In this document: positions 32,368-45,468 of the stretch, one piece after another
Numbering within the stretch: position 1 is the stretch's first letter
Layout of the letters: every line of letters begins with the position of its first letter
Assembly: GCA_964036195.1 (NCBI GenBank)
Contig: OZ038453.1
Location: 20,745,206 to 20,809,205 of the forward strand
Direction: 5' to 3'
Length of the DNA stretch: 64,000 nt
From: Sphaerolaimus hirsutus
Lineage: Eukaryota > Nematoda > Chromadorea > Monhysterida > Sphaerolaimidae
Position numbers and translations under genes: made by a program
The notes under the pieces: generated by a model
The model's database searches: none
What the model saw: the letters and a program-made list of their open reading frames with translations, nothing else
Told to the model about the DNA's origin: nothing

Positions 32368-32437
32368 GTCATACTCAGTACTGCCGCGGTCAGGACGCAC
32401 CGCCACGATGCTGTCAATGGTAACCTGTTCGAGTTTG
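32368..32437 (+). CDS. Unrecognised protein, exon 4 (copy 2)
   Basis: Reads SYSVLPRSGRTATMLSMVTC then SSL; AAT to AGT (Asn to Ser) is the one replacement seen between copies in exons 1-4. GTGAGT donor, phase 0. Confidence 0.7.
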
Positions 32438-32519
32438 GTGAGTGGATGCGTGGAAAAGTGGGAAGTGTCGGGGTTTTTATTTGGACTGCACAAGGTGACA
32501 TGACACCTGAGACTAGTAA

Positions 32520-32735
32520 GAGACCCTGTTAAATTTCAAAAGTCATGTAAAATACCATGTAGCATGTCAAATGTAATGCAAAGGGTTAAAAGTCATGTAA
32601 AAAGGCCTGGAAAATGAAAACGTATGTTTACATGACTTTTGACACTTTGCATGACATTTGTCATTTTACAGAGCCTTTTAGATGACTTCTGACATTTTAC
32701 AGGGTATTTTACAAGGTCTGAGACTGGCACTGCGC
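32520..32735. mobile_element. Introner-family MITE (copy 2)
   Basis: Counterpart of 1299-1508; ends AAGGTCTGAGACTGGCAC. Confidence 0.6.
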
Positions 32736-32870
32736 CGAGAAGTGAGATGTGCAAAGCGTCGTTCACGATATTTTATCATTACTATAACTCATGAGTATTT
32801 ATAATAATTTATTACTGCTCAAATGGTAATGTCAAGAAAATTTGTTTTATGCCCACATCGAAACTGTTTA

Positions 32871-33305
32871 CCGTATTTCCTCGAAATACCCCCCGGGGGG
32901 TGATTGTTTCATAGTGGTCCCGAGAGGGGGGGGGGTTAAACGAGTAGGGGGGGTATTTCGAGGGGGGGGGGGTTATTATTTCACAAGAAATTTTTGAAAA
33001 CCAAGTACGAAATAGTCGTCTGAAACGTACGCAGACGTCGAAAAATGCAACAAAAACCGCCATTTATAAGGTTCTGTAGACTAATATTAGTATGTAGATG
33101 GTATGTACACTGTTCTAACGTGACACCGACATTGTTTTAACGTGTGTTCTGCAGCACACAGAACACAAACTGCAGTATTTGTTATGTACGTTCCCTTTAC
33201 ACTCAATTTGGGGGGGGGGTATTTCGAGGGGGGGGGTGATTGTTTCATAGTGGTCCCTAGAGGGGGGGGGGGTCAAACGAGGGGGGGTATTTAGAGGAAA
33301 TACGG
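32871..33305. mobile_element. TA-targeting CGAAATA MITE, absent from copy 1
   Basis: Flanked by TA (32869-32870, 33306-33307); copy 1 has a single TA at 1647-1648 in the same sequence. Starts CCGTATTTCCTCGAAATACC and ends TATTTAGAGGAAATACGG. Internal segment AAACGTACGCAGACGTCG is shared with other copies. Confidence 0.9.
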
Positions 33306-33790
33306 TAGTCATAAACAAATATTATAGCAAGCTTTATCTCTATGTCAAAAAATGACACCATTGTTATTTTCACCAAAATGGCACCATTGTATTTTATTTT
33401 CAAAATTTGATCCATTTATATTTATCAAGTTCTTATATTCGCTAGTTCAGACATTTTACGCTTGAATGTTTGTCAGCTTATACTTGACGGGATGCGCAAT
33501 TTCCCGAAAAATTCAAAGTGTGTCCGAAACATTGTGCAACTTTTTTTGTAACTTTGTATAACTTTGCATCAGCTCTAAATCCTATTTCAATGCAATTCAC
33601 GCTATTTAAATGTTTACTTCCAAAATCCAAGATTAAATCAGATTATTTTCATGCACATCACATTACAAACCATCATTCAAACTGATTCCCCATTCATTTT
33701 CCAATTGACTACCCTAATTTTTGTGACATATTTTCCCTGCGTTATTTCGCTGTTTAGAGCCACTTTCAGTGTTGGCAAGGTTTGTCTTGG

Positions 33791-33952
33791 TGCCAGTTCG
33801 ACAAAATGAGAGATGAGAAGTGAAATGGCAAAGGCGAAGTGAAATGGCACGTGAATTGACAAGTGAAATGGCGAAAGCGAAGAGAAATTACTTGTTATTT
33901 TTTTACTTCGCTTTTGCCAATTCACTTCTCAGTTCTCATTTTGTGGAACTGA
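33791..33952. mobile_element. Palindromic MITE (copy 2 of 2131-2292)
   Basis: GTGCCAGTTCGACAAAATGA paired with TCATTTTGTGGAACTG. Confidence 0.65.
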
Positions 33953-34719
33953 AATACGGACATTTATTGCGGAAAGCAGTTGTCACAAAATTATTTATCC
34001 AAATTTTGATTGTCTTTCTGACGGCCGATTCAGTTGAACAACAGGATATGAACGATTTTTGGCATGCCGTATATGCTGTATTCGTTCTGATAGAAAGGCG
34101 GGTCTCCCTCACAGCAAAAAAAAAAGTGCCGGTGATCTGCCGTGATCTGCGGTGAAGTGTCTTCACACGCGGACACTCGCAGGCACTTCAACACACTTCA
34201 CGAATTTCCAATTTTTTTAATGTAAACAATTTAGTAAGCAAATCCGTGAAGTGTCGGTGAAGTGCATTCCATCGGTGATCAGGCGTGATCACGCTCTGAA
34301 GTGTGATCACTTCAGACCACTTCAGTGCACTTCACGAGCACTGTTTTTGTTGTGCAATAGAAGATACACTTTTTTATGTTACTTTGCCAGTAAATAAATG
34401 GAAGGGCGCTCTCCAATACAAGGATCAAATCTGCTGGAATTGTGCCAAATGCACAGGAAAAAATAAAAATGTTAACCTACGCAGTTATTTAGTGCCTTTG
34501 AGACGCAATTACAAAGTAACTGAATAATTTTTTCGTTAAAACCCTTATTGAAAAACAAATGAACTGAAAATTCATTTATTTCTCATTTAGTTCGCGTGTC
34601 AATCGTTCCATTCGCGTGTTTGTTTTTGACTTAATTTTGGTTCAGAATAACTTGTTTTTATACTGAGAAAGCGCATGTTTATGGATCACCTAACCCATAC
34701 GTAAATATTATATTTCCTT

Positions 34720-35127
34720 AGGCCGTGTTTACACGGATTTTTTGTGACGACTCAACATCACTAAAAAGTTCAATAAGTTGAGTAAAAAAGTTTCAAATTC
34801 ATGAGAAAAAGTGGTCAATTGTAGATTCAACCTAGGCGAATATACATGTCAAATCGCAGAATTGTGCTTGTAGCTTAGACCTATATACATTTGAAACAAT
34901 TCTTCTGTTGTCGCTGGCTGTCGGGAGCCTGTCCGACAACAGCAAATTCTTTTCAAACGTCGATAGGCCTAAGCTACAAACACGATTCTGCAATTTGACA
35001 TGTATATTCGCCTCGGTTGAATCTACAATTGACCACTTTTTCTTATGAATTTGGAACTTTTTTACTCAATTCATTGAACTTTTTAGTGATGTTGAGTTGT
35101 CACAAAAAATCCGTGTAAACGCGGCCT
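34720..35127. mobile_element. Long palindromic MITE, uninterrupted
   Basis: GGCCGTGTTTACACGGATTT to AAATCCGTGTAAACGCGGCC. The nested insertion of copy 1 is missing; the TA at 34841-34842 is its target. Confidence 0.75.
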
Positions 35128-35604
35128 TACATTAATTTTTTACTTAAGTTTACATTTATCAAGTATAAATATCCATGTCAGACGTGACAGTTATTCAAGG
35201 GCTTTTCCAATCCAACAGTTCATATTTACATGGTTTACTTATTCAAAAAAATACGGTAGATCATTTTCCGTCAATTCACCATCTGTGAATGCAGAGAACT
35301 CTGTCCTTGTAAATGAGGAATACACAAATTTCATCCAAATTTATGTCATTCAATCCATTTTATATCTTAGCATTTTTTCCAGATTTTTTTATTATCACAA
35401 ATACATTGAAAAATTTCAAAGGAGCCGCAGAATTTCTGCCAAAAAATGAACAATCCACCTGTCCACAGTAAAGTTGGCAAAAAGACCAAAGTACGAATGT
35501 CAAGGTTTGTTGCACTTTGAATATTATCATATTTATCAGGGTTCAAAATTGACTTTACCAACAATAAATGTTTTTTGAATAGTTAAACCACCTCCAAATA
35601 TTCA

Positions 35605-35831
35605 CAGGGAAATGTAAAACACTGACAGTTTCCTGACAATAAGTTGGCATACATTGGTTTATGGTTGTCAGTAAACTGTCAGCATATGTCAGCGAATTGC
35701 AGGCACATTTAAAAAGCAGCAGTGTTGTTGTCAGCGAGCTGTCAGCACAATGTCAGAATTTTTTGTCAGTAAGCTGTCACATTTTTGATGGTTTTCTAGA
35801 AAACTGTCAGTGTTTTACATTTCCCTGTGAT
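35605..35831. mobile_element. Palindromic MITE (CACAGGGAAATG)
   Basis: The ends CACAGGGAAATGTAAAACAC and GTGTTTTACATTTCCCTGTG are exact inverted repeats; the interior has CTGTCAGC words in both orientations. Confidence 0.75.
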
Positions 35832-36367
35832 TTTGCTGACTTTGTGAGGGTACTGTTCAAGGATAAACCTTCAAAATTCACTAACAATTAATTTATCCTC
35901 ACATTCACAGCGCCAGTCAATCTTCATTCAAATCGAGCACTTCAAGCGAGAAATCTCAAAATGTCGGAAAACATCAAAAGGAAACCAGGTGCCAAACTAG
36001 GACAATGGGTGTTCAAACTGACAGGAATGACGTGCAAATGCACACAGGCAAAACACAGGGAATAGTGGTTGGCTGACAATGAGCTGACAACACGCTGACA
36101 AATGATTGTTTGATTTGTTAATTAGCTTGGCTAATTTTTTGCATTGTTGCTGCACACACTTCTTAAGACAGAAGTCAACTTCAAATTGAGTGCTCATAAA
36201 TCAGGTTTGAATGTATTTGGGTTCACCAGAATAAGTTATTTTAAATCTTCCTTAACTGTAGTTGACAGACACCTCATTTTGGTAAACTAAAATGTGTTCA
36301 AAGCTGATTTATGAGTTTACTAAAAATTCGAGTTAGCCAGTTGTCATTGTCAGCGAATTGTCAACAG

Positions 36368-36461
36368 GACACAATTGCCTGTGTAGGCAAATTAACACGC
36401 ACGCGCCGGGAATTAAAGTCAACATCTGAGTCCATTAGCAGCGCGGAAGAGTTTTTTAATG
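36368..36461 (+). CDS. Candidate exon 5 (copy 2)
   Basis: Counterpart of 5232-5325, same length and donor AATG|GTCAGT. Differences in the last 14 codons (TCA/TCT, TTC/TTT) are synonymous; the first part has three replacements and lies in repeat-like sequence, so the exon may begin at 36419. Confidence 0.35.
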
Positions 36462-37387
36462 GTCAGTTTTTTTGGGTGAAAATTCAGGTTTTGTTTTCCT
36501 TGCCTAGATTTCGTGTGGTTGTTTTTGGTTCTGTTGTAGAACCATTGAAATAAATGCATGAGTCAACACTAAACTAATTATTGACACAAATCTGTGTTTA
36601 CATGCGGGTGATATTATTTTGGTCGGATCAAAAAGGACAAAAATATTTGTATCCTTCCTTAAAACATCATTCGTCCAAGTAAAGCTCCATCAAAGTGACA
36701 AGTGATCGGTTCAGTTCCACATTGTCACAGCCGTGTGACAAGTGCCCACTTGTCACACTCACAATGACATGTTCAATAATATGGCGGCCGGGCGGCACGA
36801 AACTAGACAAGCTACTAATTATAAATCACTGCAACGTGTATCGGCCCCGCATTTGAGTTTGATTCATGCAATGCACATGGCTTTTGGGAAGTGATGGGAG
36901 GGCGCCATGAAATTCATGGCGCGTCATGGCGCAATTGGAACTGGGCCCAATATTTGTTTCGGGCAGTTCTCACTTGATATGCTCAGATTTATTGGTCCCA
37001 ATGTTTGGTATTTAATGAACCCATTCATAGCCTTGCAAAAATGTCGGGATACTTTTTTTATTTTTTAAATATAAGAAAATTTTGAAAATTAAATTCTCAA
37101 TTTTTTTTGCTCAGAAAGATTTAATTATATTTTGATTTTGAGAGTGTTTCTGAAATTTTATTGGAAAATCTCTATATTTTCCGAATATCACCCATTTTTG
37201 GAACGCTAACCATCGATCTCTGGCGTTTTGCGCCATTTTCTCTGGCGTTTTTCCATCCCTATTCGCATGTAACCGGCCAACTGGATTTCATGAGATTAAA
37301 TATAGGTATGACTTGTTTCATCGGAGCTGGCCACGCGTCGGTGGAAAATATATTTATTGATTGAAAATTCATGTCAAAAGAAAGACT

Positions 37388-37615
37388 TGTATACTCGGCG
37401 TACCACACGCCATGCATTTTTCTGAAGCAAACACTCCATCATGACGTCATCATTATAATTTCAGCAAAAAAAATCAGGGAAAAAACATTCCTCGTTTGTA
37501 CGTGAATCCGCCTTTTCTTTTTGAAAGTATTTTTCGTTTTGTGAAAGTATCCAGCTCGCGTGTTATCGACCAAGACATAAAAAAATTTGGGCGCATACTT
37601 CGCGGTCAGCCGAGT
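37388..37615. mobile_element. TATACTCGGCG element, absent from copy 1
   Basis: TATACTCGGCGTACCACACG at the left and GCGGTCAGCCGAGTATA at the right. Contains CATCATGACGTCATCAT. The aligned part of copy 1 (near 6255) lacks it. Confidence 0.65.
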
Positions 37616-38026
37616 ATATGTGGATAATGTTTGTGAATATGACTTGTAGTAGCTTTTTTGGTTCCTAAAGACTTATTCCCAAAGTGAGATGTGTTAGCTG
37701 GAAAATAATTTTTAAAAATTGCAATAAAAACATTTTAAAAACGTAAAGATTTTCGTTTCAAAAAAATTTAAAAATATTTTGACAACTCTAATGCCCGATC
37801 GAAGAAAGCAGGGCTGATAACTGTCATAAATACACCCTAAGGAAACATAAAGTATGCCTGAATGACTTGACATTTAGAAGGAGTTTCCATTTGTATTCTG
37901 ACCATCCAGTACACGTTTTTGTCTACTTATGTACACATAAATGTAAATAAATAGGTAGGTACATTTATTTGAATGGTCTACCAAATCCAACGAACATTGG
38001 ATGCAATTTTTGGATTCAGTAAGATA

Positions 38027-40289
38027 CCGTATTTCCTCGATATAAATACCACCCCCTCGAAATACCTTCAGGTGTTTTCGAGCTAGGGAGAAAATAACCC
38101 CCCCCTCTCGACATACTCCCCGTCTGGAATGATATACATCATGTATGCACTGCACATGATGTGATTATTGCTGCCAGTTTGCATAACAGACTAGTTTGTA
38201 TAGCGATGTACGTTGACTGTCCCAATTTATCCTATTTAGTCACGTTTATTACCGGTTTTAAGTGTGTAAAATGGTGTTCCTTACAATGAATTTCACGAAA
38301 ATTTCTGACGAAATAATACCCCCCCCCCCCTCGAAAAAGCCCCCCGCCCTCGAAATACCCCCCTCAAAATTTCCATTCTGAAAAATAAACACCCTGGGGG
38401 TATTTCGAGGAAATACGGTAGTCTATTCCATATTTCGTGTCTATTTCCATAAAACATAATTTACGTATTTCCTCGAAATACGCCATGCGGGTGTATTTTT
38501 AAGAGTGAGAATTTTAAGGGGGTAATTTGAGGGTGGCGGTATTTCGAGGGGGTCTATTACTTCACCAGAATTTTTTTATGTTTACAGTTAGGTATCAGAG
38601 TATACTATTTACAGTAAAAACGTAAATAAATACGCATAGTATGGTAAACTGGACAACTACAACTGCAAGGGTGATGATAAATATTTGCAAGAATTGTTGC
38701 CGTCTGGTTTGGTTGAGATAATAGATTTATTTACTTGTGTGAAAAATACCATCACAGAAACGGAATCAAGTGAAAATTTCAACAGTAAACATCACTCACT
38801 ATATAATATTACCATATACCGTATTTCATCGAAATACCCCCCCCCCCAAAATGGACACTATGAATTGATAACCCCCCTCTAAATACACCCCCCCCCCAAA
38901 TTTATTGTATAGAGAACGTGATGCGGTTTGTGATCAGGGCAACGCAGAACACACGTTAAAAACAATGACTGTGTTATGTAAGAACAGGGTTTATACCGTC
39001 TGCGTACTTGTATAAGTCTATCCGAGTCTTATACGTGGCGGTTTTTGTTGCATTTTTCGACGTCTGTGTACATTACAGACAACAATTTAGTACTGGGATT
39101 TCTAAAAAATTTCTGGCGAAAAATACCCCCCCCCCCCCCCTCAAAATTTTCACACTGAAAAAAAACCCCGCGGGGGGTAGTTCGAGGAAATACGGTACAC
39201 TTGAATAGATTATCCCCTGCGTTGGTTGAACTTTGAATTTTCTACCAAATTTCATACCCAGATCCCACAAAATATCTGAAAAATGCTCAATTTTACGCCT
39301 CCACAAAGAAAAATACTTTTTCGCTCTTTTATCCAGGTACTGGTAAAAAAGTATTTTACCCAGGTATACTCGGTGGACATCACACTTGGTTTGAAAACCT
39401 ACCATAACCCATCTGAATAATGAACCAAAAATTGTATAATTGTTTCATCATAATATTTCATGTCTACTATGGAAAAATTTATTACGAAATTTATCACAAG
39501 ATTTTATTCATAAATTTATGGTAGGATTCTGCGCATACTTTGCGGTCCGCCGAGTATACCTATTTTATGAGCATGGGTAAAATCTAAATATTTACCTGTA
39601 CGCGTACTTTTGGAACGGTTACCTATACATGCACTTTTGGAACGGTTCAGTACCCGTCACAACTCTGGAAGTGTCATATCAATTGTCAAATCTCATGAAA
39701 ATAATAACAAAAATAACAAAAGAAAAAACTTTACTGACATTTGACACATGACTTTATACTTCACGCCCCCTGTGTGGCAAGATAATTATGTTCGAAGTAT
39801 GCTGCATTAATTTGCATTGATATAAATTTGTCGAAAGACTTAAGACGTCAACCCAAGCGCTGTTAGCTTAAAATTTACACTTACCGTATTTCCTCGAAAT
39901 ACCCCCAGGGTTTTTTTTCAGTGTGAGATTTTTGAGGGGGGGTATTTCGAGGGGGGGGGGGTATTATTTCGCCAGAAATTTTTTGAAATCCCAGTACTAT
40001 ATTGTTGTCTGTAACGTGCACAGACATCGAAAAATGCAACAAAAACCGCCATGTATAAGACTCTATAGACTTATATATGTACGTAGATGGTATAAAACCT
40101 GTTCTCACATAACACAGTCATTGTTTTTAACGTGTCTTCTACGTTTCCGAGATCACAAACCGTAGCTTTTGTCATTTATATGTTCTCTATACACTATATT
40201 TGGGGGGTATTTCGAGGGGGGATGGGGTTTTAAACTCATAGTGTCCATTTTGAGGGGGTATTTCGAGGGGGTATATCGAGGAAATACGG
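38027..40289. mobile_element. CGAAATA MITE cluster (copy 2)
   Basis: Counterparts of the 6850-9483 copies at 38027-38140, 38300-38420, 38460-38580, 38819-39196 and 39884-40289; between them is AT-rich sequence without exons. Homopolymer G/C runs differ in length from copy 1. Confidence 0.6.
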
Positions 40290-42260
40290 TACATATTTAG
40301 AATTAAAGAAGCATTATTAATTTTGAGTTTTGAGGAAACTACCTCACTTCGAAATGCTTCATTAGGCACGACCTGTTGCTGTGATTAGCGTTCCACAAAT
40401 GGGTATTTTTTAGAAAATCTAAATTTTTATAATCTCGGCAAATCTCTAAAAAAATACAATATCATTAAATCTCTCTAAAAAATGCAGATAAAATATAAAT
40501 AAATATTACAAAAGTATAAAGGAATGATTTATTCATATTTTTGTACAAAAATAAATATAATTAAAGCACTCGGGAAAAACCTAGCGAAAATATAAGTATA
40601 AGAAAATTTAATTTCAGTGTAAGATTTTTTGTATTTTCTTATATTTAAAAAAATATATAATATCCAGAGATTTATATTTTTTTAAACAAATCACCAGAGA
40701 TTTTTATTTAAAAATATATAAATCTCCGGAGATTTTTGAAACGCTAGCTGTGGTCAGCAATTTGTTTTAACAAGCAAATTTTCATTGCATTTTCGTACTT
40801 ACCGTATTTCTTCCAATAGAATGGCATACTTTCAATAGAAGAACACCTCCAATAGAACGGCAGGTTTTGGTGCTTTAAAACCCCCACAAAAATAGAACGG
40901 CAACCTCCAATACAACATCAGGTAGAAATAACGTTGGACGAGTTCCGAAACACGAAAATATTTGAAATTGGAGTTGTTTACACATTCGGTTTTGTTTCAA
41001 TGCTCTAAAATTACAATTTTGATCATGTTTCACAGAAAATACTGTGTTCAAGTGAAAGATTTGTGAAAAAATTGGTGAAAAATACAACGGCAGCCTCCAA
41101 TAGAAAGGCACCGCCAATAGTACAGCTGGTAAAAAATGATGAAAAGGGATTAACTTTAAGGCGCCCATGTTAGGTAGAATGAAATATATAGTATTTTATC
41201 TGAATTAAAAAGCTGCCGTATTTCTTCGAAATACCCCCAGGGGGTTTATTATTACGCCAGCAAATTTTTGAGGGGGGCTTAATCGAAGGGTTTTAATTAT
41301 CTCGTCCGAAATTTCCGTGGAGGACCGTAGTAAAGAATAAAACGGCACTATCGTATTATAAGAAATACGGTACCTTAACTCTACTTAGGTAAATCAAATC
41401 AGTGCCAATACATATTTACCTGCGCTTACCTGCAAATTTTGCAGGATTCTTTTAGTCGATTTATTTTTGAAAGTTTTTATGTCAACATCTTACTTTTAGT
41501 AAACTAAGTTTATTAATTTATCATTTTAGATACCGTATTTCCTCGAAATACTCCCAGGGGGTTTATTTCTTCAGAGTGAGAATTTTTAGGGGGGTTAAAC
41601 GATGGAAGGGTATTTCGAGGGGGGTTATTACTTCGCCAGAAATTTTTTGAAATCCCAGTACCAGGGTATCTTGAATTTCGACCCTCTGGGTGGTTGGATA
41701 GATAGCAAATCGCTCCTCCGGAGGGATAGATAGCTGAAAATTTTTCTGGGGGGTGGGGTTTGGGGGGCGGGGGTTCGCGGGGGTTCAATATATAGGCTTT
41801 TTCGGGGTGTAAAAGGAAAAAAAGGGAGAAAAATCGCTTTATGTAGGTGAAAAATGTCTAGAAAAATAGGTATATACCTAAGTACATATATAGCCAAAAT
41901 AAGCCAAAATGAACATGAACTAGCGATTTTGGAGGTCAAAATCTATAAAAAGGCGCGAAAAGTAGCGATTTTAAGCAACAATTTCAGACACATTCCTCAA
42001 AAATTGCTCCGGATAGGTAGATAGCTGAGCGATTTGGGGGGGGGGGGGGGTTAGGGGATACTAGCCCAAAATTTTGCCTCCGGGATAGATATTTATATAG
42101 TTGAGCGGCATCCGGGATAGATAGATAGCTGAGCGGCCCCCGGGTATGGGTCTTCTGGTAATATTGTTGGGTATTCACATGCATGGGTATTGTTGTTGAT
42201 TATAGACATAAAATTAGTTACCTAGGTATAAAAAATTTAGTGATACTGATACTGATAAGT
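40290..42260. mobile_element. Repeat-filled intron (copy 2)
   Basis: Holds counterparts of the AT-rich palindrome (about 40385-40745), the AGAACGGCA MITE (40802-41170), and CGAAATA copies (41217-41375, 41530-41790). No exon seen. Confidence 0.5.
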
Positions 42261-42608
42261 TTACTTTAGATCGGTACTTTTAGTGGCACAAATTGGGAAA
42301 ATGTATGTACCTAGATAGGTACTGTTTTAAAGGTACTTTGTAGATCAGTACTTTGTAAGATACAAATAGATTGGTACTTTTAAAATTTCAGAAACTGTAT
42401 CGTATTTTTTTTTCGACACCCTATACATTAAAATTGGTTTTGATACCCCCACTTTTTATAATTTTTTGAAGCTCTTTTATATGGGTACACCGAAAATGTT
42501 TATAACTCAAATTCGAGGAATTTGTAGATCTGCACGTTTATAAGCACACCCTTGATATACTGAATTCTTAGAAGTACTTATTTTTAAAGTATGTGTAAAC
42601 ATAAAGTA

Positions 42609-42855
42609 TACTCGGCGTACATGATACTGTGCCCTCGCACTCATTTATGTCTCGTGTTGGAAGCGTGCCAATGATTATTAAATAATGTGATTTCCGTAAA
42701 AAGATGAAAAAATTCATCGATGTTTATATGTTAATGAATAACATTATAACAACAATCAGTTTTGTCATCTTTTTATGAAACTCGCACGCGTTAACCGTCT
42801 TTGGCACACTTCCAGCGGGAACCACGCGTGCAAGGTGTAAAGTAACCGGAGTTTA
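42609..42855. mobile_element. TATACTCGGCGTACATG element, absent from copy 1
   Basis: TATACTCGGCGTACATGATA at the left, AAAAAGATGAAAAAATTCAT and GCACACTTCCAGCGGGAACC inside; copy 1 reads across at about 13634. Related sequence lies at 52134-52318. Confidence 0.65.
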
Positions 42856-43840
42856 GAATACCTATTTTAAATTGACCCACTGCCTAAGCACAGATAATGT
42901 AAAAATATTTTACTTGGATAAAACGTGAAGGACATGTTAAAAACTCCTTTACCAGGAAAGTGTAAAATAATCATTTTTCATTTAATTTTTTTTCTAGAAA
43001 CACGTTTCCTATAAGTCCAACAATAGTTGTAAAAATAGTGGAAGTGCATGATTTCTTTCATAAAATATTTTCCATATAATAATCTGTACTCAGATACCTT
43101 CTGAAGGTATATTACAAAGTTAGTACAGGTAGTTTTTAGACCGGAAACATTCTTAATAAATGTAAATATTAACTCGGTACTCAAGTATACATATTTTCCA
43201 AGTAAATATGTTTTCACAACTGTGTCTATATCATTTATACAGCTCAGGAGGTTGTCTAGATTTAGAGGTTTTCAGACAATTTTTTTTGTCAATTCTCTGC
43301 CAATTTGTCGGAATGCTTTTATTTTTGGGCAAGCCAATAATTCATCTGCAGTGACGTGCATGTAAATATTTATACAGTGCATTTATATTCACACTACGTG
43401 AGTTGCACTCAGATGATAACGATGGCAACCCCTCTGGAAATTGTGCTTAAATCTGTGTTTAGTGTTTTTTTCTTTAAAAAAAAACTTTTCGAATTTTTCG
43501 CAAAAATAATACTCGAATTTTCGAATTCAACCTACCTAGTTTTTTTAAACTTTCGGAATAATATTAGAAATTTCAGTCATTCAGGGTAATACGGTAAATA
43601 CCAGTAACGTATTGATCTTGTTAACTTCCAGTATGTCATCAGATTCGTAACCACAGTTATTAATGTTTGCTCAATGACATGTTTGACATAATAATTTCAT
43701 TAATTGCCTACCCACTCACTGGGTGTCAGAGTTGTTAAATGTACCGAACTTTTTCAAGGTAGACATAAACGTAAAAATTTTTTACTCACCCTCTTGAGTA
43801 CAGAAAACGTAAAGCAATTCCTTTTACTTTTACTCATAAG

Positions 43841-44498
43841 TAGTGATGGAAAAGCCAGAAAAAAGGGCGCCATGCGCCAAGAGCGCCACGGAAAAAGGGC
43901 GCCATGGCCCCATTCGGAAAGTGGGCGCCAGGCGCCAGGGGCGCCACAAAAAGAGGGCGCCATGGCGCCAGTTGGAGAATAGGGCGCCATGCCCCAAGGG
44001 CGCCAGGATAAATTAGTGCCTACAACACCCTGCATGTGCTAAAAATGTTGCTACAGCACCGTGGACACGCATTTACTTCTTAATTCACCAGGAGGTAATG
44101 AACAAAAACAAGACTAGCAACAAAAATTTTTAATAAAATCTACATGACGAAATCAAACACAATGGAAATTGTCATTTGACAACAATCCATTCACTTCAAA
44201 TAGCCTTTTCCAATAAATGTTTCCTTGAAATGGACAAAAACGGAATTGAAATGATTTGAATCCGTTTTTTTATAATCCACCAACTCGCACCACTTTCTCC
44301 AGTTTTCTGGCGAATTTAGATCATCCACGGATGCGTTTTTCATTTTTTTCCATTTACACAGCAACAGCACTCACCTTGAAAAGCTGGTGGCGCCTTTTGG
44401 CGCCCTTTTGAAGCAGGGCGCCAGGCGCCAAGCGCCATGGCGCGGCGCCCTTTGGCGCCCTCAAATAGCGCCAGCGCCATGGCGCCATTCCATCACTA
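43841..44498. mobile_element. hAT-like GGCGCC element (copy 2)
   Basis: Same insertion as 15120-15874, with CTCATAAG on both sides (43833-43840, 44499-44506). Confidence 0.8.
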
Positions 44499-45298
44499 CT
44501 CATAAGTTAACGTGAGTAAACGTAATTTTGCTCCTGGACAACGTAAACGTGAGTGTTTTTGAGACATGCCGCCCAAATTTTCACTCAAAATCACTAGTTT
44601 TCATAACTTTCGCCCATTTTAAGCAATTGTATGCTATATGTGTGTTTTTATACCCATTTTCGACTATTCTTCCTTATTCTAGAGCATATTCTCTTGCTTT
44701 TTCTTTTTTATGCCATCAAAAATTGATATAAATGACTATCTGAAATACGTTTTCTGTACTTTCAAAAAGTATACGTAAGCGCGAGTGCAGCAACTTTTTT
44801 TGTGAGAAAACGTAAGCGTATTTACTCGAGTATCCGTATTTATCGAGTAAAAGTAAATACTTTTTAACAACTTTGCTGGGTGTGTTTATCTTAGAGCTTA
44901 ATAGCACTATTTCTGGGTAGTCATTACATGAGATCTTTAAAAACTTCATCGGAATATAGATAGTAGGTAATTGTTTATTTTCTATAAATAGGGTGTTTTA
45001 TTTTTAAAGATTTTGTATTCACATTTTCATAAACCTGCATAAATATGCATGTATTTATGTACCAGTCAGCTATTTTAGGAATTTTTCAAGCTGAAGGTGT
45101 GAAAAAACAGTTTTGTTTTATCAATTTTGTAAAAATAAAGTGAAACATTTTGTTGCATCCGTGCACCAAAAAAAATAAATCACAAAAACATTTCCCACTG
45201 CCATAAAAAATAATATCACCCGCTGTAAAAATACCCTATCCATTCAGAGCCCCCAAAAAGCATAAATTACCTCTAAAAATCAACTTACCATAAACGCA

Positions 45299-45468
45299 AT
45301 GAATGAATCTCAATCGATTTTCCTTCCTGCAGTGAATACTGGCACTGCGGAAACAGAAGGGTATGAAATGGGGGAAATTTCAACAACATCAGAAATTGTG
45401 CCTGAATTTCAAGGCGGGAAAAAAGACAGCGTGGCTAGGCTTTATGTGCCAGGGCCAAATGCAAAAAG
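45299..45468 (+). CDS. Stomatin-like protein, long-isoform first exon (copy 2)
   Basis: [20 protein letters not shown]...; ends GCAAAAAG|GTGGGT with two bases carried over. As in copy 1, an acceptor-like TTTCCTTCCTGCAG ends at 45332, so 45333 is the alternative exon start. Confidence 0.7.
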
